From Candidatus Aerophobus profundus SCGC AAA252-L23 (lineage in GTDB: Bacteria > Aerophobota > Aerophobia > Aerophobales > Aerophobaceae): 8,412 nt of DNA. The position numbers were made by a program, and so were the translations under genes. The notes under the pieces are model-generated. The model searched no databases and was not told the DNA's origin. It worked only from the letters and a program-made list of their open reading frames with translations. The stretch lies in contig AQRW01000086.1 in the NCBI GenBank assembly GCA_000402295.1, positions 1 to 8,412 of the forward strand, given 5' to 3'. Below, one piece after another: positions 1 to 6,963 of this stretch; the first letter of the stretch is position 1; each line of letters begins with the position of its first letter.

Positions 1-1
1 C

Positions 2-29
2 TGGTAGCCGCAAGTTTTAACTTGCGCAA
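2..29 (+). repeat. Palindromic repeat unit 1
   Basis: Begins TGGTAGC. It contains CGCAAGTT at 9-16, perfectly complementary to AACTTGCG at 19-26, with a 2-base gap. It ends in CGCAAA, as does the next unit. Confidence 0.75.
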
Positions 30-37
30 AGGGGTTA

Positions 38-66
38 TGGTAGTCGCAGCTTTTAAGCTGCGCAAA
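38..66 (+). repeat. Palindromic repeat unit 2
   Basis: Same orientation as unit 1. The arms are CGCAGCTT (45-52) and AAGCTGCG (55-62). The arm bases differ from unit 1, yet both arms changed together, so pairing is maintained. Confidence 0.75.
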
Positions 67-70
67 TAAA

Positions 71-96
71 CGCAGGCTAAAGCCTGCCGCTACCAG
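71..96 (-). repeat. Palindromic repeat unit 3, inverted
   Basis: Reverse orientation to units 1 and 2, ending GCTACCAG. The arms CAGGCT (73-78) and AGCCTG (81-86) pair perfectly. Together with units 1 and 2 it makes a head-to-head arrangement. Confidence 0.7.
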
Positions 97-165
97 ATCA
101 TAACCGAGGAGTTAAAGCCTGCGGCTACCAGATCATAACCGAGGAGTTAAAGCCTGCGGCTACCA
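97..165 (-). repeat. Tandem 35-bp duplication of a degenerate repeat unit
   Basis: The 35 bases at 97-131 recur at 132-165, identical over 34 bases. Each copy keeps the right arm and tail (AGCCTGCGGCTACCA) of the inverted unit type. The left arm, which would need CGCAGGCT, is replaced by an unrelated stretch containing GAGGAG, so the hairpin is lost. This looks like a half unit that was later duplicated in tandem. Confidence 0.85.
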
Positions 166-267
166 TTCTTTTCCTGCAAAAGTTGGGTTACAGATTCGGT
201 CCGGGTATTTCCTTGAGTTTTGCTGATGTGATTCCCCCATCTCCAAAAATGTTGGTTGGGAATGGAC

Positions 268-290
268 AAAAAAGAGAACGGTTCTCTTTT
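268..290 (-). terminator. Probable intrinsic terminator of the operon
   Basis: On the minus strand, 22 bases after the reductase stop codon, AAAAGAGAAC (290-281) is followed by its perfect complement GTTCTCTTTT (279-270), and the run of six T ends at 268. In RNA the likely fold is a 7-bp stem with a 7-base loop that leads into the U-run. The stem is AT-rich, so strength is uncertain. The same bases also belong to a motif repeated at 7813-7840, so this could instead be a repeat that happens to serve as a terminator. Confidence 0.55.
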
Positions 291-312
291 GCCTCCCCAT
301 AATTTCAGGAGT

Positions 313-1302
313 TCACTCCAGTTTATCTTGCATCCAGGGTAGTGTCCATCCATGAAGGAAGCGATGTTTTTTTAGCTTTTCCAGATTATTGTCAGAGAGA
401 AGCTTACCGTCGGAGACAGCACAGTTAGCCTCCAGGTGCGCAACTGTGCGCATACCTGGTATTACCGTTGACACCGCCGGATGGCTCAGGCAAAACTTGA
501 GTGCCAGGGCTGGCAAGGTGGAGCAATCCACCGTAAGGAATGATTTTAGCGCTTCCACTCGCCGCGCCACCTCTTTCAGACGTTCTGAAGTCAACCAATC
601 TTTTCGCCAATCTTCCTGACTGAATCTATAAGCAGGAGTAATTTGTCCCGTGAGTAGACCCTCTTCAAAGGGGACTCTCACAATAACTCCCACTCCGTGC
701 TCCTGGGCTACTGGAAGTAATGTTTCTGCCGGGCGTTGCTCAAAAATATTATAGTGAATTTGTACCGTATCTATAAATTCTGACTTTATCAATTCCAGCG
801 GACCAGAGGCATCCCAGGGATTAGCGGAGACACCAAAGGCTCGAATTTTCCCTTGTTTTTTAAGGCGCTGTAATGATTCGTACCATTCCATCTGGTTAAT
901 CCATTGCGGCATCCAGCGATGTAATTGTTGAATATCAAGGTAATCAACACCAAGATGCTGAAGACTTTTTTCCGTACACTCAACAATCCAATCGGCGGGA
1001 AAGGCTTGAGAAATAGAGATGTCCGCTGACAGTGGCTGCGGATGATTCTTGGCGGGAATCTTGGTGGCAATAATCACCCGATCTCTTCTGTGGCCTATCG
1101 CCTGGCCAATCAACTGCTCACTATGTCCATTTCCGTACAAAAGCGCCGTATCGAAGAAATTGAGGCCTAAGTCAATTGCTTGCCGAAGACTTTGCTTAGC
1201 TTCTTGGTCCCTCTGGGGACCCCAACCACCTCCCATACCCCAAGTACCAAATCCAATTTCACTGACTGTCAGACTGGTTTTCCCCAATACACGGTAGTTC
1301 AT
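313..1302 (-). CDS. Aldo/keto reductase
   Basis: A 329-residue cytoplasmic NAD(P)H-dependent oxidoreductase of the aldo/keto reductase superfamily, which reduces aldehydes or ketones to alcohols, or the reverse. It has the expected length for a single TIM barrel. The catalytic tetrad is visible: D51 and Y56 in FFDTALLYG, K81 in IIATKIP and H128 in QQLHRW. Typical barrel signatures follow: GVSAN (157-161), a QIHYNIFEQ strand (181-189), PFEEGLLTG (211-219), and a VSTVIPGMR segment near the C-terminus that usually contacts the cofactor phosphate. The chosen ATG gives MNYRVLGKTSL, the normal family N-terminus, and follows GAGGAG at 1307-1312. An in-frame ATG 13 codons further upstream lacks such support. 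It is the last gene of the operon, 65 bases after the permease. The natural substrate cannot be read from the sequence; a sugar- or polyol-derived carbonyl is an inference from the transporter genes. Confidence 0.93.
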   Translation of the reverse strand: MNYRVLGKTSLTVSEIGFGTWGMGGGWGPQRDQEAKQSLRQAIDLGLNFFDTALLYGNGHSEQLIGQAIGHRRDRVIIATKIPAKNHPQPLSADISISQAFPADWIVECTEKSLQHLGVDYLDIQQLHRWMPQWINQMEWYESLQRLKKQGKIRAFGVSANPWDASGPLELIKSEFIDTVQIHYNIFEQRPAETLLPVAQEHGVGVIVRVPFEEGLLTGQITPAYRFSQEDWRKDWLTSERLKEVARRVEALKSFLTVDCSTLPALALKFCLSHPAVSTVIPGMRTVAHLEANCAVSDGKLLSDNNLEKLKKHRFLHGWTLPWMQDKLE

Positions 1303-1306
1303 TTTT

Positions 1307-1312
1307 CTCCTC
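1307..1312 (-). promoter_or_regulatory. Ribosome binding site fixing the reductase start
   Basis: GAGGAG read on the minus strand, four bases before the ATG at 1302. It supports the start that begins MNYRVLG over the longer in-frame possibility at 1341. Confidence 0.65.
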
Positions 1313-1367
1313 TCTATATTCTCTTGGTCGCTTCGGGACACCTAAACTTATAGTAAAAAAACACTAC

Positions 1368-2198
1368 CTATTTAACTGCTCCAAAGGTCAATCCTCGTAC
1401 TAAATATTTTCTAAAAAACAAAGTCACCACAATGGGAGGGATCATTACAAATGCTGCGGCCGCACTGACCTGTCCCCACCAGATTCCTTGATCCGTGAGA
1501 TAAGTAGAAAGATCTACCACCGCTGTCTTAGTTTGAGCCCGGGTGAAGATAAGAGCCAAGATGAAGTCATTCCAAGCCCAGATAAAACAAAATATGGCAC
1601 AGACAATTAATCCCGGTATGGCGACCGGCAACAGAATCTTGACTAGTACATTGATCTTGGAACATCCGTCAAGCAGCGCACTTTCTTCAATCTCGGGAGG
1701 TATTTCTTCAATGAATGCCTTCATTATCCAAATTACAAAGGGTAAACTGAACGTTAGGTATAGAAGGGGTAATGCAGCATACGTTCCGAGCAGTCGGAGT
1801 CTGGAGAAGATCATGAAGAGAGGAACACTGAGAGCAACGGAAGGAATCATGCGGACAACGAGCACTCCCAACAACAGTTTCCCCGCTCGTCTCGATCTGG
1901 AAAGTGCGTAGGCTGCCGGTAGACCCAGTAACAAGGCTAACCCGGTGGAAAGACTGGCTGCGATCAGCGTATTGAGAGCATAACGAAAGAACGGCGAATT
2001 GACAAAGACCTGCTTGAAATTGGCCAAGGTGGGTACAAAAATCCAGACCGGGGGTAAGGCGAAGATTTGCGCTCTGGTTTTGAACGCAGTCACAAGCATC
2101 CAATAAATGGGGAACAAAAAGAGAATCAGACTAACAACAATGACCACTGCCCGGACAGTCTGCCATAACTTCTTGCGGCCACCTTTGGTCAGATTCAT
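1368..2198 (-). CDS. ABC sugar-type transporter permease, MalG/UgpE-like
   Basis: An inner-membrane permease of the carbohydrate uptake (CUT1) type, 276 residues, the normal size. About six hydrophobic segments are visible: roughly 15-37, 75-97, 108-130, 140-160, 190-212 and 246-262. The cytoplasmic EAA loop that docks the ATPase is at about 170-192, with E-x4-D-G (E172 to D177-G178) and the following LLP. The FIWAWNDFILALIFT stretch (205-219) and the C-terminal YLVRGLTFGAVK are characteristic of the MalG/UgpE/LacG partner. The ATG follows a GGAG on the minus strand with 8-base spacing. It begins 29 bases after the other permease, so the two are translated from one message and form the membrane heterodimer. 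The specific substrate is not evident. Confidence 0.94.
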   Translation of the reverse strand: MNLTKGGRKKLWQTVRAVVIVVSLILFLFPIYWMLVTAFKTRAQIFALPPVWIFVPTLANFKQVFVNSPFFRYALNTLIAASLSTGLALLLGLPAAYALSRSRRAGKLLLGVLVVRMIPSVALSVPLFMIFSRLRLLGTYAALPLLYLTFSLPFVIWIMKAFIEEIPPEIEESALLDGCSKINVLVKILLPVAIPGLIVCAIFCFIWAWNDFILALIFTRAQTKTAVVDLSTYLTDQGIWWGQVSAAAAFVMIPPIVVTLFFRKYLVRGLTFGAVK

Positions 2199-2227
2199 AT
2201 AGAAATCTCCTACGGTAATAAAGTAGA

Positions 2228-3121
2228 TTAGGACGCGCTTCCTGTTTGTAGAGTTTTTGAATAGGTAAAAACAAGACCTATAACAATAAATATCATAATG
2301 ACTGATAAAGCTGAGGCGACTCCCATGGTCATATCTTCAAACCCCTTTTTATAAATGGCGTAACCGTAGATAGTAGTCGCATCCCCAGGACCTCCACCCG
2401 TCATTACATACACCAGTCCAATTGTCTTGAAGGTATCAAGAGCTCTAAAAATAATAACCACACTAACTATGGGCATTAACAAGGGAAGAGTTATATACTT
2501 TAATGTTTGCCACTTAGTCGCCCCGTCGACGATGGCAGCTTCAAGAGGCTCAATGGGTTGGCTTTTTAGACCAGCCAGTAGTATAAGCATGACAAAAGGG
2601 GTCCATTGCCACACATCAACCAGAATTATACTCAGCAAGGCAATAGTAGGGTTTGAAAGCCACGATATAGGTGTAATGTGTATCAGCCCCAGAAGATAAT
2701 TGATAATGCCCATATCTCGGTTCAACATGTAACTCCACATTAATCCTATTACCACGGGAGCTGTGGTAGTTGGGAGCAAAAACAGAATCCGCGCAATTTC
2801 AATCCACCGTTTCTCCGGAATTAAGAGTAAGGCCAATCCTAAACCAATGGGCAGTTCAAAAAGAAGGGTTCCGCCCAGAAAGATGAAGGTGATTCGCAAC
2901 CAATGCCAAAAATCGGGACTTTTCACCAGCCAAAGGTACTGCGCTCCACCCACAAAACGTCGGGGAACCAGACCCGCTACTAATCCCCAAATATGAAGAC
3001 TTACAAATAGCATATAGATAAAAGGATAAAGGGCAATGCCGAACAAAGCGGCGAGCGCCGGGAGCATAAACAAATATCGAAAGCTCTGTTTTCTACCTAA
3101 ATGTAACCAGGAAGACTTCAT
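2228..3121 (-). CDS. ABC sugar-type transporter permease, MalF/UgpA-like
   Basis: The second inner-membrane permease, 297 residues, with six predicted membrane segments at roughly 16-41, 75-101, 112-132, 158-183, 212-228 and 266-286. The EAA loop reads EAAIVDGATKWQTLKYITLP (194-213), matching the consensus E-A-A-x3-D-G. TGGGPGDATTIYGYAIYKKGF near 241-261 is a hallmark of the MalF/UgpA/LacF side of CUT1 transporters. The protein lacks the large periplasmic P2 insertion of enterobacterial MalF, as do most homologues. The ATG follows GAGG on the minus strand. It is separated from the binding-protein gene by 160 bases that contain a strong stem-loop, so its expression is probably lower than that of the binding protein. 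Confidence 0.95.
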   Translation of the reverse strand: MKSSWLHLGRKQSFRYLFMLPALAALFGIALYPFIYMLFVSLHIWGLVAGLVPRRFVGGAQYLWLVKSPDFWHWLRITFIFLGGTLLFELPIGLGLALLLIPEKRWIEIARILFLLPTTTAPVVIGLMWSYMLNRDMGIINYLLGLIHITPISWLSNPTIALLSIILVDVWQWTPFVMLILLAGLKSQPIEPLEAAIVDGATKWQTLKYITLPLLMPIVSVVIIFRALDTFKTIGLVYVMTGGGPGDATTIYGYAIYKKGFEDMTMGVASALSVIMIFIVIGLVFTYSKTLQTGSAS

Positions 3122-3233
3122 TCTTTGAACCTCAACAAAATATTAGTTGGGATTTTCTGCCGTTTTGCTTATCAACACTTGTTTTGCGTAACTCCATTAT
3201 AAAAGAACCTGAAACCAGAAAGACTATCCACGA

Positions 3234-3270
3234 GTTCAGGAAGGAGAATTGGATAATCCCCTTCCTGAAC
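3234..3270 (-). promoter_or_regulatory. Stem-loop between binding-protein and permease genes
   Basis: A perfect 11-bp inverted repeat (3234-3244 with 3260-3270, arm GTTCAGGAAGG) with a 15-base loop, beginning 11 bases after the binding-protein stop codon. No T-tract follows on the minus strand. The position matches that of the malE-malF type intercistronic element, which protects the upstream mRNA from 3' exonucleases or partly attenuates transcription so that the binding protein is made in excess. The function is inferred from position and structure. Confidence 0.65.
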
Positions 3271-3281
3271 TTTACTTTTTC

Positions 3282-4604
3282 TTACGGAGACGAGGCTGTG
3301 TCTTGGGGAGAATAACCGAATTTCTGAACTTGCGCATAGGCTTTTCTCGCCGCCATAGTAAGTTCGCTGGCCGCGTCTTTACCAACCAGGGCATTACCAA
3401 CAGCTATCCCTATAAAGTCTTGAGTGGCAGGCCAGAAAGGATTATTTGGTTTCCTGAATGCTAATCCCAAAGCTTTGATGAGGAGTGGATAGTAGGGGAT
3501 TTTAGCTATCACTTCAGCGTTCTCTGCAACTGATATCCGGGCTGAGGTTCCGCCATCGAGAGCAAATTGTACGGCATTCTTTTTGGAAGTCAGAAATTGA
3601 ATCAGTTGAAAAGCTGCCTCTGGGTGTCGGGAATCCGACGATACCCCTACCGTCCAACCGCCCAATTGTTGAGCCTGGCGGGATATACCTTTAGGACTCA
3701 GAGTAAATCCAACTAGGTCGGAAACCACTGATTCATTGGGATTAAGCACCGTCGGAAAATAGGCATGCCAGTTTATAGAGTAGACCGCTCTTCCCTGAGC
3801 AAAAGCATTGTTGGCAACGTCAAAGTCATAGGACGGCACATCCGGAGGCATGAAAGGCAACAATCTTTTGAGATAATTCAGGGAATCTACCCCTGCTTTC
3901 TGGTGAAAAAGTGGATATTTGTTCTGATCGAAGAAAGTACCTCCATTAGAAATGAATATGCTAGCCCATGGTGTAAACGAAGCAACGGGGGACTTAAGCG
4001 GAAGTACCACGGGATAAACTCCCTGTTCAAGTTCCGGAGCTATTTTCTCTGCTGTTTCCAGGAGTGACTCATAGGTAAAGTATCCAGGAGAGGTCAAACC
4101 ATACTTCACAAAAAGATCCTTGCGGAACATGGCGATAAGGACGTCGAATTTGTACGGTAGCGCGTAGCGTCCACTGTCATATAGCCCATAGGCATCCAGT
4201 ACAAAGGGTACGAAGTCTTTTATGTCGTATTCGGGATCAGCCAAAGCAGGATTCTGCAAATAGGGATTTAGATCCAGGATAACTCCTCCTTGCACGTAGG
4301 CACCAAGTTCAACATGGGGGAAGCTTATCACATCAAAAACACCGGTGTGAGCTGCCGCCTCCGTAAAGTGTTTAGCCCTGAGTGCCCCATAAGGACCAAT
4401 TTCGAAGACTACCTTGGCCCCAAATTTCTGTTCGAATTCTGGAATAAGCTTTTCATAAGCGGTAGTAGACGGACCCCGATGAGAAGATAAAGTCAGGGTT
4501 ATCCCTTTATACCTGGGTTCTTCGGCCCCTACAGCCAAACCACTTACTAATATTCCGCCCACGACAATCAACAAACATCCAATCACAAACTTTGTACGGC
4601 CCAT
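3282..4604 (-). CDS. ABC transporter extracellular solute-binding protein, sugar-type
   Basis: A 440-residue secreted binding protein of the family 1/8 (MalE/UgpB-like) class, the usual length. The N-terminus MGRTKF is followed by a hydrophobic stretch (7-25) and a signal peptidase I site VGA|EEP after residue 27. C10 lies within that stretch, too close to the N-terminus for a lipoprotein site, so the mature protein is probably soluble in a periplasm. Family features include the early strand ITLTLSSHRGP (35-45), YEKLIPEFEQKFGAKV (50-65), the GVFDVISFP lobe-1 motif (88-96), the ALPYKFDV hinge segment (148-155), and the late GGWTVGVSSDSRHPEAAFQLIQFL region. The start follows a strong AAAGGAG, and an in-frame stop lies just upstream. 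It delivers ligand to the two permeases encoded downstream. Ligand identity is unknown; a sugar, polyol or glycerol-phosphate-like compound is plausible. Confidence 0.94.
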   Translation of the reverse strand: MGRTKFVIGCLLIVVGGILVSGLAVGAEEPRYKGITLTLSSHRGPSTTAYEKLIPEFEQKFGAKVVFEIGPYGALRAKHFTEAAAHTGVFDVISFPHVELGAYVQGGVILDLNPYLQNPALADPEYDIKDFVPFVLDAYGLYDSGRYALPYKFDVLIAMFRKDLFVKYGLTSPGYFTYESLLETAEKIAPELEQGVYPVVLPLKSPVASFTPWASIFISNGGTFFDQNKYPLFHQKAGVDSLNYLKRLLPFMPPDVPSYDFDVANNAFAQGRAVYSINWHAYFPTVLNPNESVVSDLVGFTLSPKGISRQAQQLGGWTVGVSSDSRHPEAAFQLIQFLTSKKNAVQFALDGGTSARISVAENAEVIAKIPYYPLLIKALGLAFRKPNNPFWPATQDFIGIAVGNALVGKDAASELTMAARKAYAQVQKFGYSPQDTASSP

Positions 4605-4743
4605 TTTAATCTCCTTTCATTTAGTATAGTGCATAAACCTAAACCGACATTCTCCGTCAGCATCACCTCCCCATGTGCTATTTTAAACTCATCAGTATGG
4701 GACTGGGTTTAATTACTCGAATCTTATCTTACTCTCTACTTTC

Positions 4744-4774
4744 CGGATGCACCTTGCCAGGTAAGGTGCATCCG
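4744..4774 (-). promoter_or_regulatory. Stem-loop between phosphodiesterase and binding-protein genes
   Basis: A perfect 12-bp inverted repeat (4744-4755 with 4763-4774, arm CGGATGCACCTT) with a 7-base loop, beginning 20 bases after the phosphodiesterase stop codon. On the minus strand the stem is followed by GAAAGTAGAGAG and not by a T-run, so it is not a canonical intrinsic terminator. It may stabilise or process the message, or cause partial termination. The remaining 139 bases before the binding-protein gene show no convincing promoter. Confidence 0.65.
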
Positions 4775-4794
4775 AATACCGCGAGGCTCACCAA

Positions 4795-6852
4795 TTAGTC
4801 GATTTCCAGAGCATCTCCAGGTACCATTCCTTGGCACTGGGCCGGATACGGGAGTGCAGCCAAAAAACATACTGTAGGTGTAATATCTACTGTATGTAGA
4901 GGGAACGATCGTACATAGCCCTTTTTGACCCCTGGCCCGGACATGATGAACATTCCCTTTACGGAACATCCACAGTAGGTCGTCGCCGGCAGGAAGGAAT
5001 GATGACGGCCAAATTCAGGACCTTTTAGTACTGGTTCAAAGCCGCCTTCCGGTAGGTCATTCGGATCAATCCCGGTAATGCAATTGGTGAACTTGTTAGA
5101 ATATCCTTCCTTGAAAAAGTAAACAATATCTCCCAGTCGATCGCCCCACTGTCCCAGATCCCGCGCGTGTTCTTTTCTGACAGCCAGGGAAATTGGGCAC
5201 TCACCAGTTTCGGGATCGGTAATTCCCATCAGCAAACTGATAGTCTTGGTTCGAACTCTTTCGTAGTCCTCAGGTGCCACAAAACCGTTAGGGTCTCTTC
5301 CCTGAAGATTTACCCAAATATTATGGGTTACGTAATTAACGCTTGGTACCACTTTGCTTTGGAGTAGATCTATTACCAGGCGTCCCCGCTCATTCTTCTT
5401 GAATGATACTAAGCCGGCCTTTTCGAGAAATACTTCCAGAGCGACTCGCTTCTTGGTGGGGATACCGCCGTGGTCAGACATAACCACAGTCAGTGTGTCC
5501 TCATCAGCCGCGGCATCTACCACATTTCCCACAAAGCGGTCCAGAATTCGGTAGGCCTCCCGAAACTTATCCCAGGTTGTCTGCACCTTGTCCTCATGGT
5601 AAGTCGGTGATTCTGGACATAGATTGTTGAGCTCATCATGATTAATCCCGTCCGGGGCGTGCATTTGAATAAAGAGGAGATCCCAGTCGTATTTTCCGGT
5701 CAGGTAGCGGCAGGTGGAAGATAATCCTTCTTCCATGGTGGGATACGATTCGTATACCTGACATAGAGGGGATTTCTGAGAACGTAGTTCCCTCTCCTTT
5801 TTTTGGTGAACCTCTTGTTTTTCTTCTTCCATTACCACTTCAATGAGTTCGTCGGCAACGTGAGACGGATAAGCCCAGCCTTGAGTGGCAAAAATAGGAG
5901 TCCGTTCCATAATGAGACTCTTACCTTCTGGTGAAAGAGAGCCAAGGGACATCTTGAATTTTGCTTTCACTGTAGCCGTAAACCCTTTGCGGAAAATCAT
6001 GTTTGCGTAAATCATCTCACCAATGGTAGGAGAAAACTGCTCTTGAATCCAAGGACTTTCCTCTTCAAGCTGCAGCCGAGCAACTGTTTCGGTGGTGTCT
6101 TTATTCTTGCAGACAAGAACGGTATCGTAAGTCTGGCCTTTGTTCGCCATGATCAGGGCCCAATAAAGAACACAGGAATCCTTCTTTTGCACCTGCTCCA
6201 TTTCTTCCGCGGTTTCAGTACTTTTTTGATTAGTAACGTCAAAACATGTTTCCAAGGGAGGACGCTGAGACAAGGGCATATTCTTCCAACCAGTAGCTTC
6301 CCGGATCGGGAGCATATTTACTTCCGATCCCGAGGTTTCCACTTCTGAGCCCGCACGAAAGATTGCTTTATTGCTCATTCGGCAAACAGGGGAAGAATGT
6401 GGTCCGGTCCCGTCTATCACTACTGCATTTTCGACATTGGGAGGCCACCCTCCCGGCCAATTAATCAAAATAGCTTTCTTCCCTGCTTTTTCCGCTTTTT
6501 GCCAGATGTATTCTGCCTTGGATAGCCGATTCATGTAGTATTCGGTACTGGCATTGGCGACGGTAGGAAAAAGGTTTTTCCCCATATCGTAAACCTGGTC
6601 ATAGGCCTCACCCTCGATATGAAACCCAAAGGAATTGATGCCGTGGGTCCCCGGCCAGGCCCCGGTTGCAATTGTGGTCCAGTTCGTGGGAGTGTCAGCC
6701 TGGGGGGCCGACAGGACTTCCGAAAACATCCCCTGGTCCATCAATCGCTGCATATTCGGTATAATACCCTCCGCGGCAAATTTCTCAATAAACTCTGGAA
6801 TAGTTCCATCAATACCAATCATAATTACTTTACTTGCTCTGACTCTCTTCAC
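4795..6852 (-). CDS. Alkaline-phosphatase-superfamily phosphodiesterase/phosphatase
   Basis: A 685-residue cytoplasmic hydrolase of the type I phosphodiesterase/nucleotide pyrophosphatase branch of the alkaline phosphatase superfamily, most like the large COG3379-type proteins. It has no signal peptide. The two-metal site is complete: D15 in MIGIDG; the T54 nucleophile in DTPTNWTTIATGAWPGTHGI, aligned with the family T-x-P-x-W pattern; D401 and H405 in HAPDGINH; D460-H461 in VMSDHGG; and H617 or H618 in GRHHSF. About 350 residues separate the nucleophile from D401, against roughly 120 in simple nucleotide pyrophosphatases, so a large cap domain is inserted (about 165-370), including a charged helix at 342-361. 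The start is GTG at 6852, preceded by AAGGAG with 6-base spacing. It lies between the regulator and the binding protein, suggesting action on an imported phosphoester. Phosphodiesterase, phosphomonoesterase or phosphomutase activity cannot be told apart here. Confidence 0.9.
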   Translation of the reverse strand: MKRVRASKVIMIGIDGTIPEFIEKFAAEGIIPNMQRLMDQGMFSEVLSAPQADTPTNWTTIATGAWPGTHGINSFGFHIEGEAYDQVYDMGKNLFPTVANASTEYYMNRLSKAEYIWQKAEKAGKKAILINWPGGWPPNVENAVVIDGTGPHSSPVCRMSNKAIFRAGSEVETSGSEVNMLPIREATGWKNMPLSQRPPLETCFDVTNQKSTETAEEMEQVQKKDSCVLYWALIMANKGQTYDTVLVCKNKDTTETVARLQLEEESPWIQEQFSPTIGEMIYANMIFRKGFTATVKAKFKMSLGSLSPEGKSLIMERTPIFATQGWAYPSHVADELIEVVMEEEKQEVHQKKERELRSQKSPLCQVYESYPTMEEGLSSTCRYLTGKYDWDLLFIQMHAPDGINHDELNNLCPESPTYHEDKVQTTWDKFREAYRILDRFVGNVVDAAADEDTLTVVMSDHGGIPTKKRVALEVFLEKAGLVSFKKNERGRLVIDLLQSKVVPSVNYVTHNIWVNLQGRDPNGFVAPEDYERVRTKTISLLMGITDPETGECPISLAVRKEHARDLGQWGDRLGDIVYFFKEGYSNKFTNCITGIDPNDLPEGGFEPVLKGPEFGRHHSFLPATTYCGCSVKGMFIMSGPGVKKGYVRSFPLHTVDITPTVCFLAALPYPAQCQGMVPGDALEID

Positions 6853-6858
6853 CCTTTT

Positions 6859-6864
6859 CTCCTT
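6859..6864 (-). promoter_or_regulatory. Ribosome binding site for a GTG start
   Basis: AAGGAG on the minus strand, six bases before the GTG at 6852. It supports this unusual start for the phosphodiesterase. The next in-frame ATG is at codon 11, inside the strand that carries the metal ligand D15, so it would cut into the fold. Confidence 0.7.
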
Positions 6865-6887
6865 TTTCTTTTTGTTACTGATGTTCC

Positions 6888-6910
6888 CCGAAGGAGAATT
6901 ACTCCTCCGG
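6888..6910 (-). promoter_or_regulatory. Stem-loop between regulator and phosphodiesterase genes
   Basis: On the minus strand, CCGGAGGAG (6910-6902), the loop TAATT, then CTCCTTCGG (6896-6888). These nine pairs include one G-U wobble, which on the plus strand would be an A-C mismatch, so the structure favours RNA read from the minus strand. It lies 53 bases after the regulator stop and 35 bases before the phosphodiesterase start. There is no T-tract, so it is probably not a simple terminator. The wobble argues against a purely DNA-level operator. Confidence 0.55.
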
Positions 6911-6963
6911 ATCTATGGTGACAGACGTACTGATTTTTCTCGTGTTCTCTGGATATAAGGAAA

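Larger units (their letters stand above)
1..165. repeat. Cluster of REP-like palindromic repeats
   Basis: Five related short units lie side by side. Units at 2-29 and 38-66 start with TGGTAG and contain a perfect 8-bp inverted repeat (9-16 with 19-26, and 45-52 with 55-62). The units at 71-96, 97-131 and 132-165 are in the opposite orientation and end with GCTACCA, the reverse complement of the TGGTAGC beginning. The paired arms differ between units (CAAGTT, CAGCTT, CAGGCT), but the pairing is kept, which is how structured repetitive extragenic palindromes behave. No gene overlaps the cluster. Such elements are typically multi-copy, non-coding and located between genes, and in many genomes they are spread by a REP-associated Y1-type transposase. 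No transposase is present here. The call as a mobile or REP-like element is by resemblance. Confidence 0.8.

Noticed and set aside
97..165. The tandem 35-bp repeats as a minimal CRISPR array
   Set aside because: The two copies are contiguous with no unique spacers, and each belongs to the palindromic repeat family. No cas gene is present.
147..353. A 68-codon minus-strand reading frame overlapping the repeat, the terminator and the reductase end
   Set aside because: It runs through a repeat and a hairpin, overlaps the real gene and resembles no known protein.
425..619. Reading frames on both strands inside the reductase gene
   Set aside because: They lie wholly within a gene with a full catalytic tetrad and show no family features.
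4575..4577. C10 of the binding protein as a lipoprotein cysteine (VIGC)
   Set aside because: Only about five residues separate the positive charge from the cysteine, so there is no room for a signal hydrophobic core. A normal signal peptidase I site follows at residue 27.
4620..4640. TATACT (minus strand) as a promoter for the binding-protein gene
   Set aside because: There is no -35 match at 16-18 bases, and transcription would start within the ribosome site.
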